This document shows positions 26,745-36,408 of a stretch of DNA of 64,000 bases, in pieces; position 1 is the first letter of the stretch; each line of letters begins with the position of its first letter. Location: the NCBI GenBank assembly GCA_028820655.1, contig JAPPIK010000045.1, positions 62,001-126,000 on the forward strand, given 5' to 3'. The notes under the pieces are model-generated. The model was not told the origin of the DNA. It worked only from the letters and a program-made list of their open reading frames with translations, and made no database searches. This stretch comes from Candidatus Poribacteria bacterium (GTDB lineage Bacteria > Poribacteria > WGA-4E > JAJDTR01). The position numbers were made by a program, and so were the translations under genes.

Positions 26745-26925
26745 AATACTCTCGCATATTAATGCAATGAGGACAGCTCCTCAAGTGAACTAGGAATGTG
26801 CGACTGTCAGATGCCCCCAGTATCTCTGCAATGGCACACGAATTATACTATACCTTAATAGTCAACTAAGAATCAACCCATTTGGAGATCATTAACCTTG
26901 CTTGGGATATATAAAGTCAAAAGGC

Positions 26926-26958
26926 AGAAACCGAGTTTCGGTAAAAAACCCGGTTTCT
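26926..26958 (-). terminator. Hairpin downstream of TonB-dependent receptor 1, possible terminator
   Basis: AGAAACCGAGTTT (26926-26938) pairs with AAACCCGGTTTCT (26946-26958), one mismatch. It is 80 bases after the receptor stop on the minus strand; the T-run after it is weak. A second 9-bp hairpin, CGGCTTGGA/TCCAAGCCG, lies at 26973-26998. Confidence 0.4.
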
Positions 26959-27039
26959 TTGCTAGTCGGTCACGGCTTGGACTTGGCAATCCAAGCCGAG
27001 CAGCGGGTAGAAATGGGCTTGATACAACCAGACCGCTTG

Positions 27040-29901
27040 CTAGAAACTCTGTGTAATGCGGAGGATGGACAAACGACCGATCTCCGGCACACCGACGAAC
27101 TCCTGATGCTCGTTGTTCAGCAGGTTCTGTATTGCAAGCGACACGCGGGTGTTGGGCGAGAACGGCAGATCGTAGCCGGCGCTCAAGTCAAATGTCGTGT
27201 ACCGCTCGACAGTGCCGTGGTAGACGCCGGAATTAACGGGAAATGCGTCCACAAAGCGAACCCGCAGTTGCGCCGCCAAGTTGCTCAGACCGGCATTCAA
27301 GTATTCGACACTCGCACCGATTTTGTGCTTTGGAGCGTTCAACGCGACATCTCGCAAACCGTCGACGTTTTCGAACAGGTCTTCGCTGACGAAGGAATAG
27401 TTGCCGCCGATATTCCAGTTCTCGTTGAGGAAGTAGGCAAATTTGAAGTCCGCTCCGTTCAACGAGATATCACCGAAGTTGCGGTAGGTTGAGGTCACGG
27501 CTACAGGGTCGTTCGCCTCTTCCGGGGTAACCGTTCCGAACGGTATTCCAGCTCCACCCGTAGCGAAAAGAGTAGCCAATTCGTCGGCTGCGGAGCCGTT
27601 ACTGTTGCCGCCGAACGCCGGGTTCTTGTCCAACATCGCGACCAAGGCTCCATTGAGTATGGCGTTCTGTGGATCATCCAACGCAGCCCCGAAATGCCTG
27701 CCCAAATACGCGCCGAGTGTCGCGGGATCGAGGAATACGTTCGGCGTCTCCGGTGTTATGGGCCCCACAAAATCTCTAATCTTTGTATGGTAGGCGTCAA
27801 CGCCGATCAGGAGTTTGTTGAACAGCGTTCCCTTGTAACCCAGCTCATAAGTCTGCGTGATGGTTGGTTTCATGGGCTCAACGTCAAATGCATCGTCAAC
27901 TTGGGTAAACTCCAACGTTTCCAGATTGAGAGACCGCATCACGTTCTTGACACCTTCCACCTGCCGCGGAACGATGGCATCAAACGCCTTGGACAATACC
28001 TCAATTTGAGCCGCCGGCATCCCCTGTGCCGTCAACAGTTGCGTCGCCTGACCGAGGAATTCCTTCATCGCCGCGCCGCGTGCCACACCCCACATCACGT
28101 TGGTGAATACCGGATCGTCTAGCTCAATGTAGTCGTTTGGCGTGCGTTGAGCGAGCGGCGCAAACGGCGATCTAAACTGCGGACGGCCATCCGCGCTGCG
28201 TCTGAAATGAAATCCTTCAAGACCGACGCCTTGCCCGCGAATGTCAATGGCGGGACTGAAGGGGAGCAAACCTTTGAACGCCGCTCCCAATCCGAACCCG
28301 TCTTCTGCCGCTCGAATATCGAGAAAGAGGTTATTCGTGGTCGGGGTTGAGTAGGCGCGGTTGTAAGTGGCGCGCACGTTGTGGTCGGCGGCCGGCTTGA
28401 ACACCAGAGCGGCGCGCGGTGAGATAACCGGGTTTTCGAGATGGCTGTGATTGTCCAACCGAGCCGCCGCGACAAACCTGAGTTGGTCTGTCAATTCGGT
28501 TTCCGATTGCAGATAAAACCCAATTTCGTTGGTGTTGTCGTCGTCTTCATTTGCGCCTGTGATAGAACCCTCCGTGACCGGGCGCGTGAGAAGCGCGTCG
28601 ACACCGTAAGTGAGTCGCTCCCGGCTGCCCAATGAGAGCCCGTGTTGCAGTTGTGCAACCAACAAACTTGATTTGTCTATGATTGGCGCTCCGTCCCGCA
28701 GCAAGAAAGTGTCGCCCGCGTCGCTCGTATTCAAAAATACCTGGGCAAAAAGATCTTTATAAAGCGCCCGAGCTTGGACATAACTGTATGTCCAGTCAAT
28801 CGCTTGACCTGCGCCTAGACCGGTCAGTTCAATGTTGCTTGCCTGTGTAAAGCCGCCATTAAGAATAGTGGTCAAGTCTTCGTTGACGCGGTAATCAACC
28901 CGTGCTTCGCCGGCAAGTTGCTGTACATCGAAGTCGCGCGCCCCAATCTTGAGATTCTCCTCGGGCACTCCGGCGTCGATTTGCTGCTGGCGAAGTAACG
29001 CTTCAACAGGGTCGGTAGAATTCCAATCTTCGCCCTGCATGCCTCTGAAACTCAGTTTGTATCCGATCCTATTGTCTAAACTGCCCGCGTGCCGAACAGA
29101 ACCCATGAGAACACCGCGTTCGCCGCCGCCGAGGCTGACTCGCGTTCCTTCCGATCCGAACGGCGGTTTGGTGATTATATGAAACACACCGTTCGCGCTG
29201 TTTGGACCGTACAACGCCGAACCGGGTCCCGAAACCACTTCGACCCGCTCAATGTCGCTTTGAGGCGTTGGTATAAAGTTGTAAGCGTTCAGACGCAAGG
29301 AGGGGACTCTGGCGATCCGATTGTCTACGAGCGATAACAGCGAACCGGAGAAGACGTTGCTGAAACCTCTCACCGTGACGTTGGATTGCGTAATCCCCGT
29401 GTCGGAAACGTCCACCGCCGGCAGCGATTTGAGGTGTTCCGTCGGGGTAACGGCGACGCGCGAATCAATTTGGGTGTCATCCAACACCGAAATGGCGGCA
29501 GGCGCTTCAATCACCTTTTCTTGACGCCGCGAGGTGGTGACTGAAACTTGGTCAAGTTGTATGACTCTTGAGAATAGCCCAATCTCAACCGACTTCGTCT
29601 CGTCGCCTCTAAGTTCGACATTTGACGTAACTTTATCGGCGTAACTCAGGGACGAGACGCTGATGGAGTAAATGCCGGCAGGCAACTCGGCGAACTGGGC
29701 GGCACCCATCGCGTCGCTCGTGCCTTCTCTTGAGTCGCCTGTTTGCGGGATGACGGTGAGTGAGATTCCGGCCAGCCTGTCGCCGCTTTGGGCGTCGGTG
29801 ACCATTACGTTCAAAGTCGCGGCGTGGAGCGTCACCGAAGTCAACCCCAAAACCGCGAAAAGGGCAAATAAAATGCACGACCGAATAGCCAACTGCTTCA
29901 T
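27040..29901 (-). CDS. TonB-dependent outer-membrane receptor 1
   Basis: The 953-residue protein (from ATG 29901, AAAGGAGAG just upstream) starts with a signal peptide MKQLAIRSCILFALFAVLGL ending in LHA, then a carboxypeptidase-regulatory-like beta sandwich (~28-105), a plug domain (VSVTTSRRQEKV TonB-box-like start, SGPGSALYGPNSANGV) and a long beta-barrel ending RITQSF, with the terminal aromatic residue used in outer-membrane insertion. It imports a scarce ligand with TonB energy; the ligand is unknown. The gene is a close paralogue of the receptor at 30938-33811. Confidence 0.9.
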   Translation of the reverse strand: MKQLAIRSCILFALFAVLGLTSVTLHAATLNVMVTDAQSGDRLAGISLTVIPQTGDSREGTSDAMGAAQFAELPAGIYSISVSSLSYADKVTSNVELRGDETKSVEIGLFSRVIQLDQVSVTTSRRQEKVIEAPAAISVLDDTQIDSRVAVTPTEHLKSLPAVDVSDTGITQSNVTVRGFSNVFSGSLLSLVDNRIARVPSLRLNAYNFIPTPQSDIERVEVVSGPGSALYGPNSANGVFHIITKPPFGSEGTRVSLGGGERGVLMGSVRHAGSLDNRIGYKLSFRGMQGEDWNSTDPVEALLRQQQIDAGVPEENLKIGARDFDVQQLAGEARVDYRVNEDLTTILNGGFTQASNIELTGLGAGQAIDWTYSYVQARALYKDLFAQVFLNTSDAGDTFLLRDGAPIIDKSSLLVAQLQHGLSLGSRERLTYGVDALLTRPVTEGSITGANEDDDNTNEIGFYLQSETELTDQLRFVAAARLDNHSHLENPVISPRAALVFKPAADHNVRATYNRAYSTPTTNNLFLDIRAAEDGFGLGAAFKGLLPFSPAIDIRGQGVGLEGFHFRRSADGRPQFRSPFAPLAQRTPNDYIELDDPVFTNVMWGVARGAAMKEFLGQATQLLTAQGMPAAQIEVLSKAFDAIVPRQVEGVKNVMRSLNLETLEFTQVDDAFDVEPMKPTITQTYELGYKGTLFNKLLIGVDAYHTKIRDFVGPITPETPNVFLDPATLGAYLGRHFGAALDDPQNAILNGALVAMLDKNPAFGGNSNGSAADELATLFATGGAGIPFGTVTPEEANDPVAVTSTYRNFGDISLNGADFKFAYFLNENWNIGGNYSFVSEDLFENVDGLRDVALNAPKHKIGASVEYLNAGLSNLAAQLRVRFVDAFPVNSGVYHGTVERYTTFDLSAGYDLPFSPNTRVSLAIQNLLNNEHQEFVGVPEIGRLSILRITQSF

Positions 29902-30156
29902 TGTATGCTCTCCTTTAATGAGCGTGTATCGTTGTTGGTGTCCGTCTTGACGACGGGAGCCAAGAGAATCGAAACTATTCATTACTTCTAATTTGAAGGT
30001 CAAAAGTGTTGCAAACAAGGGAATTCAAACTGTTACTTAAAACATTTCCCTGTATTTGTACCGCATCAATAGTGTCAATCGATTCTTTCCGCTGCGGGGC
30101 AAGATGCCCCGCCTACAAGGTTCTGTTACATATTCTGTGGTGGTTGTTGGTAAGTT

Positions 30157-30519
30157 CTACTCAATAGAGGAAGGGTTAATCATATAATCGAAACTCAACC
30201 ATAGGCTGCGGGAGTATCGGAAAAAAAGGGCGGGGAAGAGGCCGCTGAAGACAATCCACAAAATGAAGTTTTGGAGAAAGGGGATGGGAGTCAAGTAATC
30301 CAACGCAAAATAGCCGCCGAATGCAATGAAAACGGTGGCTCCGTAGTTAATGTACATCGCGCCGACAAAGTAGCCGGGTTCGCGTTCAAATTTGAAGCCG
30401 CAGTTGGAACAATCCAAGTTCATTTTGAACAAGCCGGCGAACATGACTCCTCGGCGGCATTTTGGACACTTTAGACGTAACCCGTCCAGAAGAATCTGAC
30501 GCTTGCTGAGTTTCGACAT
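30157..30519 (-). CDS. DUF983-family membrane protein
   Basis: A 120-residue protein with an N-terminal zinc ribbon (C18-x2-C21 and C37-x2-C40: CPKC, CSNC) followed by two transmembrane helices (YINYGATVFIAFGGYFAL and a second near the C-terminus). The PGYFVGAMYINYG motif is characteristic of DUF983, whose function is unknown; some members sit near cytochrome oxidase genes. Here it lies between two TonB-dependent receptor genes on the same strand, separated by 138 and 418 bases. Confidence 0.82.
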   Translation of the reverse strand: MSKLSKRQILLDGLRLKCPKCRRGVMFAGLFKMNLDCSNCGFKFEREPGYFVGAMYINYGATVFIAFGGYFALDYLTPIPFLQNFILWIVFSGLFPALFFRYSRSLWLSFDYMINPSSIE

Positions 30520-30816
30520 CTCTGGTATTCTCGTCTTCTAAGCCAAGGTCTTCAAAATGCGAAACAAGCACTATATAGAACGAAATGATTCTAGCACGGC
30601 TATTTGGGCATGTCAACGATGTTTTGGATTTTTGCAATATCGATGGCGGGTGTGGACTAGGAAACGCTGTCAATGTGGGTTGGGTTGAACGGGGCAAACC
30701 GAACTCAACCGGGATTTCAGACGACATGTATCCTTTTTGATGACGCTTCCGTGTAAGAATGGATAGCGAAACCCAACAATACAACACGGTTTCTTCGTTA
30801 AAACGTCGCGGCTACC

Positions 30817-30935
30817 GTAGGAGCGATCTCCGAATCGCGACCATTACCGAATTACGCCGAAGTCGGGAATCGGAGGAGATCTCTATCGCGCAGGATTAGT
30901 TGTCGCCCTCGTTGTCCACTCGGATGATCCTACCA
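30817..30935. repeat. Repeat cluster: GTAGGAGCGAT hairpin and broken GATCAA/GCGATAG copies
   Basis: GTAGGAGCGATCTCCGAATC at 30817 is the REP-like repeat also present at 52011. It is followed by reverse-oriented pieces CTCTATCGCGC and GTCGCCCTCGTTGTCCACTC of the MITE-like family. No gene lies in 30520-30937. Confidence 0.5.
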
Positions 30936-30937
30936 AA

Positions 30938-33811
30938 TTAGAGGCTTTGGGTGATTCGGAAAAGCGACAGTCTGCCAATTTCCGGCACTCCCACAAACTC
31001 CTGGTGCTTGTTGTTCAGGAGGTTTTGTACGGCTAGCGATACGCGCGTGTTGGGCGAAAACGGGAGGCTGAAACCGGTGTTCAGGTCAATCGTCGTGTAC
31101 CGCTCGACCGTGCCGTGATAAATGCCCGAATCAACCGGGAAAGCATCCACAAACCGAAGCCGTAATTGTGCCGTCAGATTGTTCAGATTGGAATTTAGGT
31201 ACTCGACGCTCACGCCGAATTTGTTCCGCGGCGCGTTCAGCGCGATGTCGCGCAATCCGTCAACCTTTTCGAATAGATCCTCGCTGACGAGAGAGTAGGT
31301 TCCGCCGAGGTTCCAATTCTGGTTGAGGAAGTAAGCGAATTTGAAGTCCAAACCGTTCACCGAAAGTTCCCCGAAGTTGCGATAGGTTGTCGTCACGGCG
31401 GTCGGATACTCCGATTCTATCGGACTCACGGTCCCGAGGGGGATCGCCGCTGCACCCTTCGTAAATAGCGTCGTCAATTCATCGACGGCGGAGCCGTTTC
31501 CGTTGCCGCCAGCCAACGGGTTGGTATCTAACGCGGCAATCAACGCGGCGTTCGCCACGCCGTTCTTTGGATCGTTCAACTTCGCCGCAAACTCTTTTCC
31601 TAGGGAAGCGCTCAAAGTACCCGGATCGAGGAACACATTCGGCGTTTCCGCGGCGATCGACCCCACAAAATTCCTGATCTTGGTGTGATAGACGTCAACA
31701 CCGACTAACAGTTTGTTGAACAGTGTGCCCTTGTAACCGATCTCGAACGTCTGCGTAATTGTCGGTTCCAGCCGGTCGACATCGAAGACATCGTCAACCT
31801 CGGCAAACTCTAACGTTTCCAAATCGATTGTACGCATCACATTCTTTACATCCGAAATCTGTTGCGGAACGGCGGAATCCAGCACTTGGGTCAACAAACC
31901 CACCTGCGTTTGAATCTGTGCATCCGGCACCCCCAATGCGCCCAATCCCTTCTGGATCTCGGAAAGGAATCCGTTCATAACGGCACCCCGCGCAACGCTC
32001 CACATCACGTTCGTAAACTGCGGGTTGTCGAGGTCGATGTAGTCGTTAGCTGTTAATCTGGCGAGTGGAGCGAACGGCGATCGGAATCGCGGGCGTCCGT
32101 TCTCGCTACGACTGAAATGGAACCCTTCTTGAGGAACACCCTGTGCCCGGATATCGGTACTCGGGCTGAAGCCGAGAGTCGGGTTAAACAACGCGCCCAA
32201 CCCGAACGCATCTTCCGCCGCTCGGACGTCAACAAAGAGGTTATTTGTTGTTGGGGTGGTGAAGGCGCGGTTATAAGTCGCACGGATGTTGTGGTCCGAA
32301 TGCGGTTGGAAGACCAGCGCGGCGCGCGGCGAGAACACCGTACCTTCGAGTCGGTTGTGTTTGTCGAACCGCGTAGCCCCTACCAGTTTCAGTCTGTCCG
32401 TCAACTCGGTTTCGGACTGCAAGTAGACGCCGATTTCGTTAATGTTGTCATCCGCTTCGTTGGCGCCGTTTATTGTCCCGTCGGTGTTCGGGCGGGTCAG
32501 CAGCATGTCGACGCCGTAAGTCAGACGTTCGCGGGACCCCAACGAGACACCGTGCTGCAACTGTCCGACGAGCAATGTAGATCTGTCTACCAGCAGAGAT
32601 CCTTCTCGCAGGAGGAAAGTATCGCCCGCATTGCTCTTGTTCAGAAATGCTTGGGCGAACACGTCTTTGTAGAGCGCCCGCGCCTGCAAATACCTATACG
32701 TCCACCCGGCTGATTGTGCCGCACCTATACCCGTGAGTTCGATACCGGATGCTTGCGTGTATCCGCCGTTAAATATGGCGGTGAGATCGTCGTTAACCCG
32801 GTAGTCGACGCGGGCTTCCAAACTCTGTTTTTCAATGTCGAAATTTCGCGCGCCGATCCGAACGTCGTCCTCTGGAACCCCCGCATTAATTCGCTGTAGG
32901 CGCAATAGCTGCTCTACCGGATCCGTGTAGTGCCAATCTTCGCCCTGGGTATACTCGCCAGTAATCTTGTACCCGAGCTTGTTGTTGATGCTTCCGGCGT
33001 GCCGGCACGAGCCAACGAACACACCGCGTTCGCCGGTGGCGAGACCGACTTGCGTGCCTTCCGAACCGAAGGGGGATTTGGTCAAGATATGGATGACTCC
33101 GTTTGCGCTGTTGGGACCGTAGAGCGCCGAGCCGGGACCGGAGACTACCTCAATCTGGTCAATGTCGTCGTCGGGAGTGGAGACAAGGGTATAGGCATTC
33201 ACGCGCAACGAGGGAACGCTGGCGATGCGATTGTCCACGAGGGACAAAAGCGAGCTGGAAAGCACGTTGCTGAATCCTCTTACGGTGACGTTTCCTTGCG
33301 ATATACCGGTGTTGAAAGTGTCTACCGCCGCGACCGACTTGAAGTGCTCCATCGGTGTTAGGGCGACGCGCGATTGGATTTGCGTATCATCCAAGACGGA
33401 GACCGACGCGGGCGCCTCAAGCACTTTCTCTTGGCGGCGGGAGGTGGTGACCGACACTTGATCGAGTTGAATCACTCGTGAAAAAAGCGCTATCTCTACG
33501 GATCTGGTCTCCTCGGCCTGAAGTTCAACGTTGGACACCACTTTGCCGGCGTAACTCAGCGAGGAGGCGTTAACCGCATAGATGCCGGCGGGCAATTCCG
33601 TAAATTGAGCCGCGCCCATCGCATCCGTCGCACCCTCTCTTGAATCGCCGGTTTGGGGGATAACGGTAATCGAGATGTTGGCCAATTCGGCGTCGGTTTG
33701 GGCGTCTGTCACGGTCACGTTCAACGTCGCGGCTTGCGCCATCGCCGAAGCCAAGAAAGCAAGGGCGGCTAGAGCCGATAACAAACCGCTCCGAATATAC
33801 GACTGTTCCAT
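30938..33811 (-). CDS. TonB-dependent outer-membrane receptor 2
   Basis: At 957 residues it matches receptor 1 along its whole length: signal peptide MEQSYIRSGLLSALAALAF to AQA, carboxypeptidase-regulatory-like domain with GDSREGATDAMGAAQFTELP, plug with SGPGSALYGPNSANGVIHI, and a barrel ending RITQSL. The C-terminal Leu replaces the Phe of receptor 1. A GGAGAGA site lies before the ATG. The two genes are a tandem duplication interrupted by DUF983; divergence concentrates in barrel loops, so they may take different ligands. No iron box or riboswitch is evident upstream. Confidence 0.9.
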   Translation of the reverse strand: MEQSYIRSGLLSALAALAFLASAMAQAATLNVTVTDAQTDAELANISITVIPQTGDSREGATDAMGAAQFTELPAGIYAVNASSLSYAGKVVSNVELQAEETRSVEIALFSRVIQLDQVSVTTSRRQEKVLEAPASVSVLDDTQIQSRVALTPMEHFKSVAAVDTFNTGISQGNVTVRGFSNVLSSSLLSLVDNRIASVPSLRVNAYTLVSTPDDDIDQIEVVSGPGSALYGPNSANGVIHILTKSPFGSEGTQVGLATGERGVFVGSCRHAGSINNKLGYKITGEYTQGEDWHYTDPVEQLLRLQRINAGVPEDDVRIGARNFDIEKQSLEARVDYRVNDDLTAIFNGGYTQASGIELTGIGAAQSAGWTYRYLQARALYKDVFAQAFLNKSNAGDTFLLREGSLLVDRSTLLVGQLQHGVSLGSRERLTYGVDMLLTRPNTDGTINGANEADDNINEIGVYLQSETELTDRLKLVGATRFDKHNRLEGTVFSPRAALVFQPHSDHNIRATYNRAFTTPTTNNLFVDVRAAEDAFGLGALFNPTLGFSPSTDIRAQGVPQEGFHFSRSENGRPRFRSPFAPLARLTANDYIDLDNPQFTNVMWSVARGAVMNGFLSEIQKGLGALGVPDAQIQTQVGLLTQVLDSAVPQQISDVKNVMRTIDLETLEFAEVDDVFDVDRLEPTITQTFEIGYKGTLFNKLLVGVDVYHTKIRNFVGSIAAETPNVFLDPGTLSASLGKEFAAKLNDPKNGVANAALIAALDTNPLAGGNGNGSAVDELTTLFTKGAAAIPLGTVSPIESEYPTAVTTTYRNFGELSVNGLDFKFAYFLNQNWNLGGTYSLVSEDLFEKVDGLRDIALNAPRNKFGVSVEYLNSNLNNLTAQLRLRFVDAFPVDSGIYHGTVERYTTIDLNTGFSLPFSPNTRVSLAVQNLLNNKHQEFVGVPEIGRLSLFRITQSL

Positions 33812-34033
33812 TGCGTTCTCTCCTTGTTGGCGAAATAACCTTGTTGGAAGTTGTCTTGGCTGGACTCAGCCACGAACTCGCGGGCGGGAAAACCGATGAA
33901 TACACGGGAATTCTAGCATAGATTGATAATCCCGTCAATGATCATCTGAAACCGTCGAAACCGCGTTTTTTCTTGAAAACTTGGGTAGCCAAATTCTCTT
34001 TGCACATTCTTTTGACCTGTCCCGATTATCACA

Positions 34034-34062
34034 TTGAAAACTTAACACATGTGTGGTATAAT
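34034..34062 (+). promoter_or_regulatory. Promoter-like cassette, copy 1
   Basis: TTGAAA (34034-34039), 17 bases, TATAAT (34057-34062). The spacer and flanks are ~80% identical to the cassette at 46730-46758. No gene follows; a GATCAAGCGAATCGATAATT repeat copy begins 17 bases downstream. Confidence 0.5.
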
Positions 34063-34078
34063 GTGCCGCACCAAAACC

Positions 34079-34114
34079 GATCAAGCGAATCGATAATTTG
34101 CGATAGTAGATCTC
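34079..34114 (+). repeat. Half-copy of the GATCAA/GCGATAG repeat family
   Basis: GATCAAGCGAATCGATAATT then TGCGATAGTAGATCTC. It follows the promoter-like cassette. Confidence 0.5.
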
Positions 34115-34129
34115 ATGCAGCTCCCATAG

Positions 34130-34865
34130 ACTTCTTCAATGTCGAGTGTTACTTGAGAGCGTGACATTACCCTTGCGGAACAATTCTAGCGGAATGTAAC
34201 ACCTGATTTTCACTCCACCGGAGATCAAGCGACCGAACAGGACGCGCGATAGAGATCCCCAATGTGCGTAGTGCATCATCACATGACTCATTATTCGCAC
34301 TATGACAGGTTAAAACGAAGCGTTCCTTCGTAGAATGGTTTTCACTCCAGCGGAGTGATATGTCAATAGAATCGTGATGCGTCTAGTCTCCGCGTTCCAG
34401 CGGAGCGCAATGTGGAGTGTTACTTGAGAGCGCGCCATTATCCCTGTCGGTATAGTTCTTTCAGCAGGTAACACCGGTTTTCACACCCTGGTTAGCTTTG
34501 AAAAAGCCTTCCATGTTAGATATTTCCCATGTCTCGCACTCCAGAGGAGTGGTATGTCAATAGAATCATGATGCGTCCAATCGCCGCGCTCCAGCGGAGC
34601 GCAATGTGGAGTGTTACTTGAGAGCGTGCCATTATCTGTCGGTATATTTCATTCAGTACGTAACACTCTCGTACCGCAAACCGTTAGTTTGCGATTACAA
34701 TCCATCAGAGGGACACATTCATTTTTCGCTCTATGACTAGCCGTGAAGAGTGTTCCTTCGTGGTCTGGTTTTCACTCCAGCGGAGTGATATGTCAATAGA
34801 ACACGATTCCTCCCAAAGTCCGCACTCCAGCGGAGTGCAATGTCGGCTGTTACTTGGCTAAACAC
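34130..34865 (+). repeat. Dispersed repeat block with paired CTCCAGCGGAG palindromes
   Basis: Three to four irregular copies (around 34350-34475, 34540-34660, 34770-34860, plus a partial one from 34138) share CACTCCAGCGGAGTG, ATATGTCAATAGAA, a second palindrome GCTCCAGCGGAGCGCAATGT, and GAGTGTTACTTGAGAGCG. The first partial copy is interrupted after CACTCCACCGGAG by a GATCAAGCGACC element (34223-34258). A further CTCCAGCGGAGCGCAATGT occurs at ~46001. The 1.8 kb from 33812 to 35629 has no credible gene. Confidence 0.7.
34223..34258 (+). repeat. GATCAA/GCGATAG element inserted in a CTCCRCCGGAG palindrome
   Basis: Bases 34223-34258 (GATCAAGCGACCGAACAGG, then ACGCGCGATAGAGATCC) replace the continuation of the palindromic repeat seen in the intact copies. 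Confidence 0.6.
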
Positions 34866-35626
34866 GTGGTAGAGTTCCCAAAGAATTACCCGGAGTAAAC
34901 CTGTTAACCCCCAATGTGTCAAAACGAAGAAAAACGAAGATGAACGAACCTCTCGGAACTGACCGAAATCGCACTCGAACCCGCGTCACTGCGGAATTCC
35001 ACGGCAAATTCCGCCGCGCAAGAGTAACTTCGTTAACAAACCATCAAGGCACACTGACAATTACCAGTCAAACGGACACCCCTAAATATACGAGCGCACA
35101 ATAGCGCACAAACGTAAAACCGGGCAAATCATGCTTGATACCGCGTCCCGCAAGCATTGGAGCCCAATTTTCAAGACTGTGTAATGTGTGCGCTATCCTT
35201 CTGTCTGCACCGTAGCAGATTAACGGAAATCAAGCGAATGACGAGAGAGAAATCAAGATAGAAATTACGACTGCGATAGAGTTTCCATTGAGCCCTCTTT
35301 TTTCTGGAAAACACGATTTCTTGAACTAGACCGTCACGGAACTTATTATTTCTGTTGGCATTGGGATTCCCGAAAACCCGCACCACCAAAGGAAACCTGC
35401 GTTTCAGATAATGCCAACACGTCGCATAATTCGGTATCCAGTTGGCATCTGTTTTCTAGGTACCGATTACCTGATTTGTACAATTGTAACCCTCACACAT
35501 TGGATAGTCATATAGGACGATGTGCCTGCGATATTAAGAATCGATGCGATCTGGCAACCGAAGCGATCTAGCAGAAATCGTTCCTTTGCTGGCGCTGGGG
35601 GCTTTTCTGCATGTGGGGAAGAATGA

Positions 35627-36205
35627 GACATAACTTACACGGAACCGGCGCCTTTAGAAGCGCTCGTGCAACGCTTTGGTCGTATTAACCGCCGCAGAAA
35701 ACAGAGAGACCTTGCACCAGTTCACGTGTTCCGCCAACCCGACGACGGGCAAAAGATTTATGACACCGAACTGGTGCGACGGACGATAGAGATTCTTGAG
35801 CGCGAAAATGGATGCCCAATTGACGAGAACTCTATTGGAGCTTGGTTAGATGAAATCTACAGCGGCGAGATTGAAGCGCGCTGGCGAGAGGAATACGAAA
35901 TTGCCGCCGCAGACTTTGACAAAACTTGTGTGAGAACAATGCGTCCGTTTTCGGCAAATGAGGAACTTGAGAATCTGTTTTTCAAAGCGTTTGATGGGCT
36001 TGAGGTGCTACCAGGTTCGATGTATAAAGAATACAAATCCGTTTGCGACAATGAGCCAATTCGCGCTGGAGAACTGTTAGTTCCGATAAGCTGGAGGAGA
36101 TATCACGCTCTAAGAAATGATGATAGAATCTTGCCCCGGGAACGGAAAGAACCGTATCGCGTTAATGCCGCGTACGACTCGGAGGTGGGAATGACGTTTG
36201 ATTAA
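35627..36205 (+). pseudogene. cas3: C-terminal remnant of CRISPR helicase-nuclease Cas3
   Basis: From about 35627 the frame reads ITYTEPAPLEALVQRFGRIN, the motif VI region of Cas3 helicases (QRFGRxxR), then VHVF and a C-terminal domain with FDGLEVLPGSMYKEY and ELLVPISWRRYH, both typical of Cas3 C-termini. The N-terminal HD nuclease, Walker A and DEAH regions are absent, and an in-frame stop (35624) with unrelated sequence lies immediately upstream. About 190 codons of a ~750-codon gene remain. A GTG at 35666 could start a 179-residue product, but it could not be an active helicase. It points toward cas1 3 kb downstream on the same strand, so this was once a type I CRISPR operon. Confidence 0.75.
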
Positions 36206-36256
36206 GTAACTATCTCTTTGGCCTGTTCGGGTCGGAGGACGGATGCACGTGCCCTT

Positions 36257-36350
36257 AACGATGCGCTTCCATCTACGCCCGCAGGGCGGCGTTCATGCGG
36301 GTCTGGTAGCCTTTGCCTTGGGCTGTGAACCACCCGAGCCCGTCGCTACC
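36257..36350 (-). pseudogene. C-terminal fragment of a BrnA-type antitoxin
   Basis: The minus strand reads WFTAQGKGYQTRMNAALRA, then a stop in place of Tyr, then MEAHR. This matches WFKSQGRGYQTRINAVLRAY in the intact BrnA at 38329-38706. Together with the N-terminal fragment at 37191-37391 it represents one antitoxin gene split by the lipoprotein gene. Confidence 0.65.
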
Positions 36351-36408
36351 AACTGTTGGTCGATTCGGATGGTTGGAAACAGAAGCACTTAAAAACCAAT
36401 TCGACAAG

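Noticed and set aside
26800-26880. TTGACT...TATAAT on the minus strand as the RelBE-type promoter
   Set aside because: The two boxes are only 12 bases apart, so they do not form a proper promoter together.
34916-35104. A 62-codon plus-strand frame
   Set aside because: No ribosome-binding site, Thr/Arg-rich with no family resemblance, in repeat-rich DNA; not enough to call.
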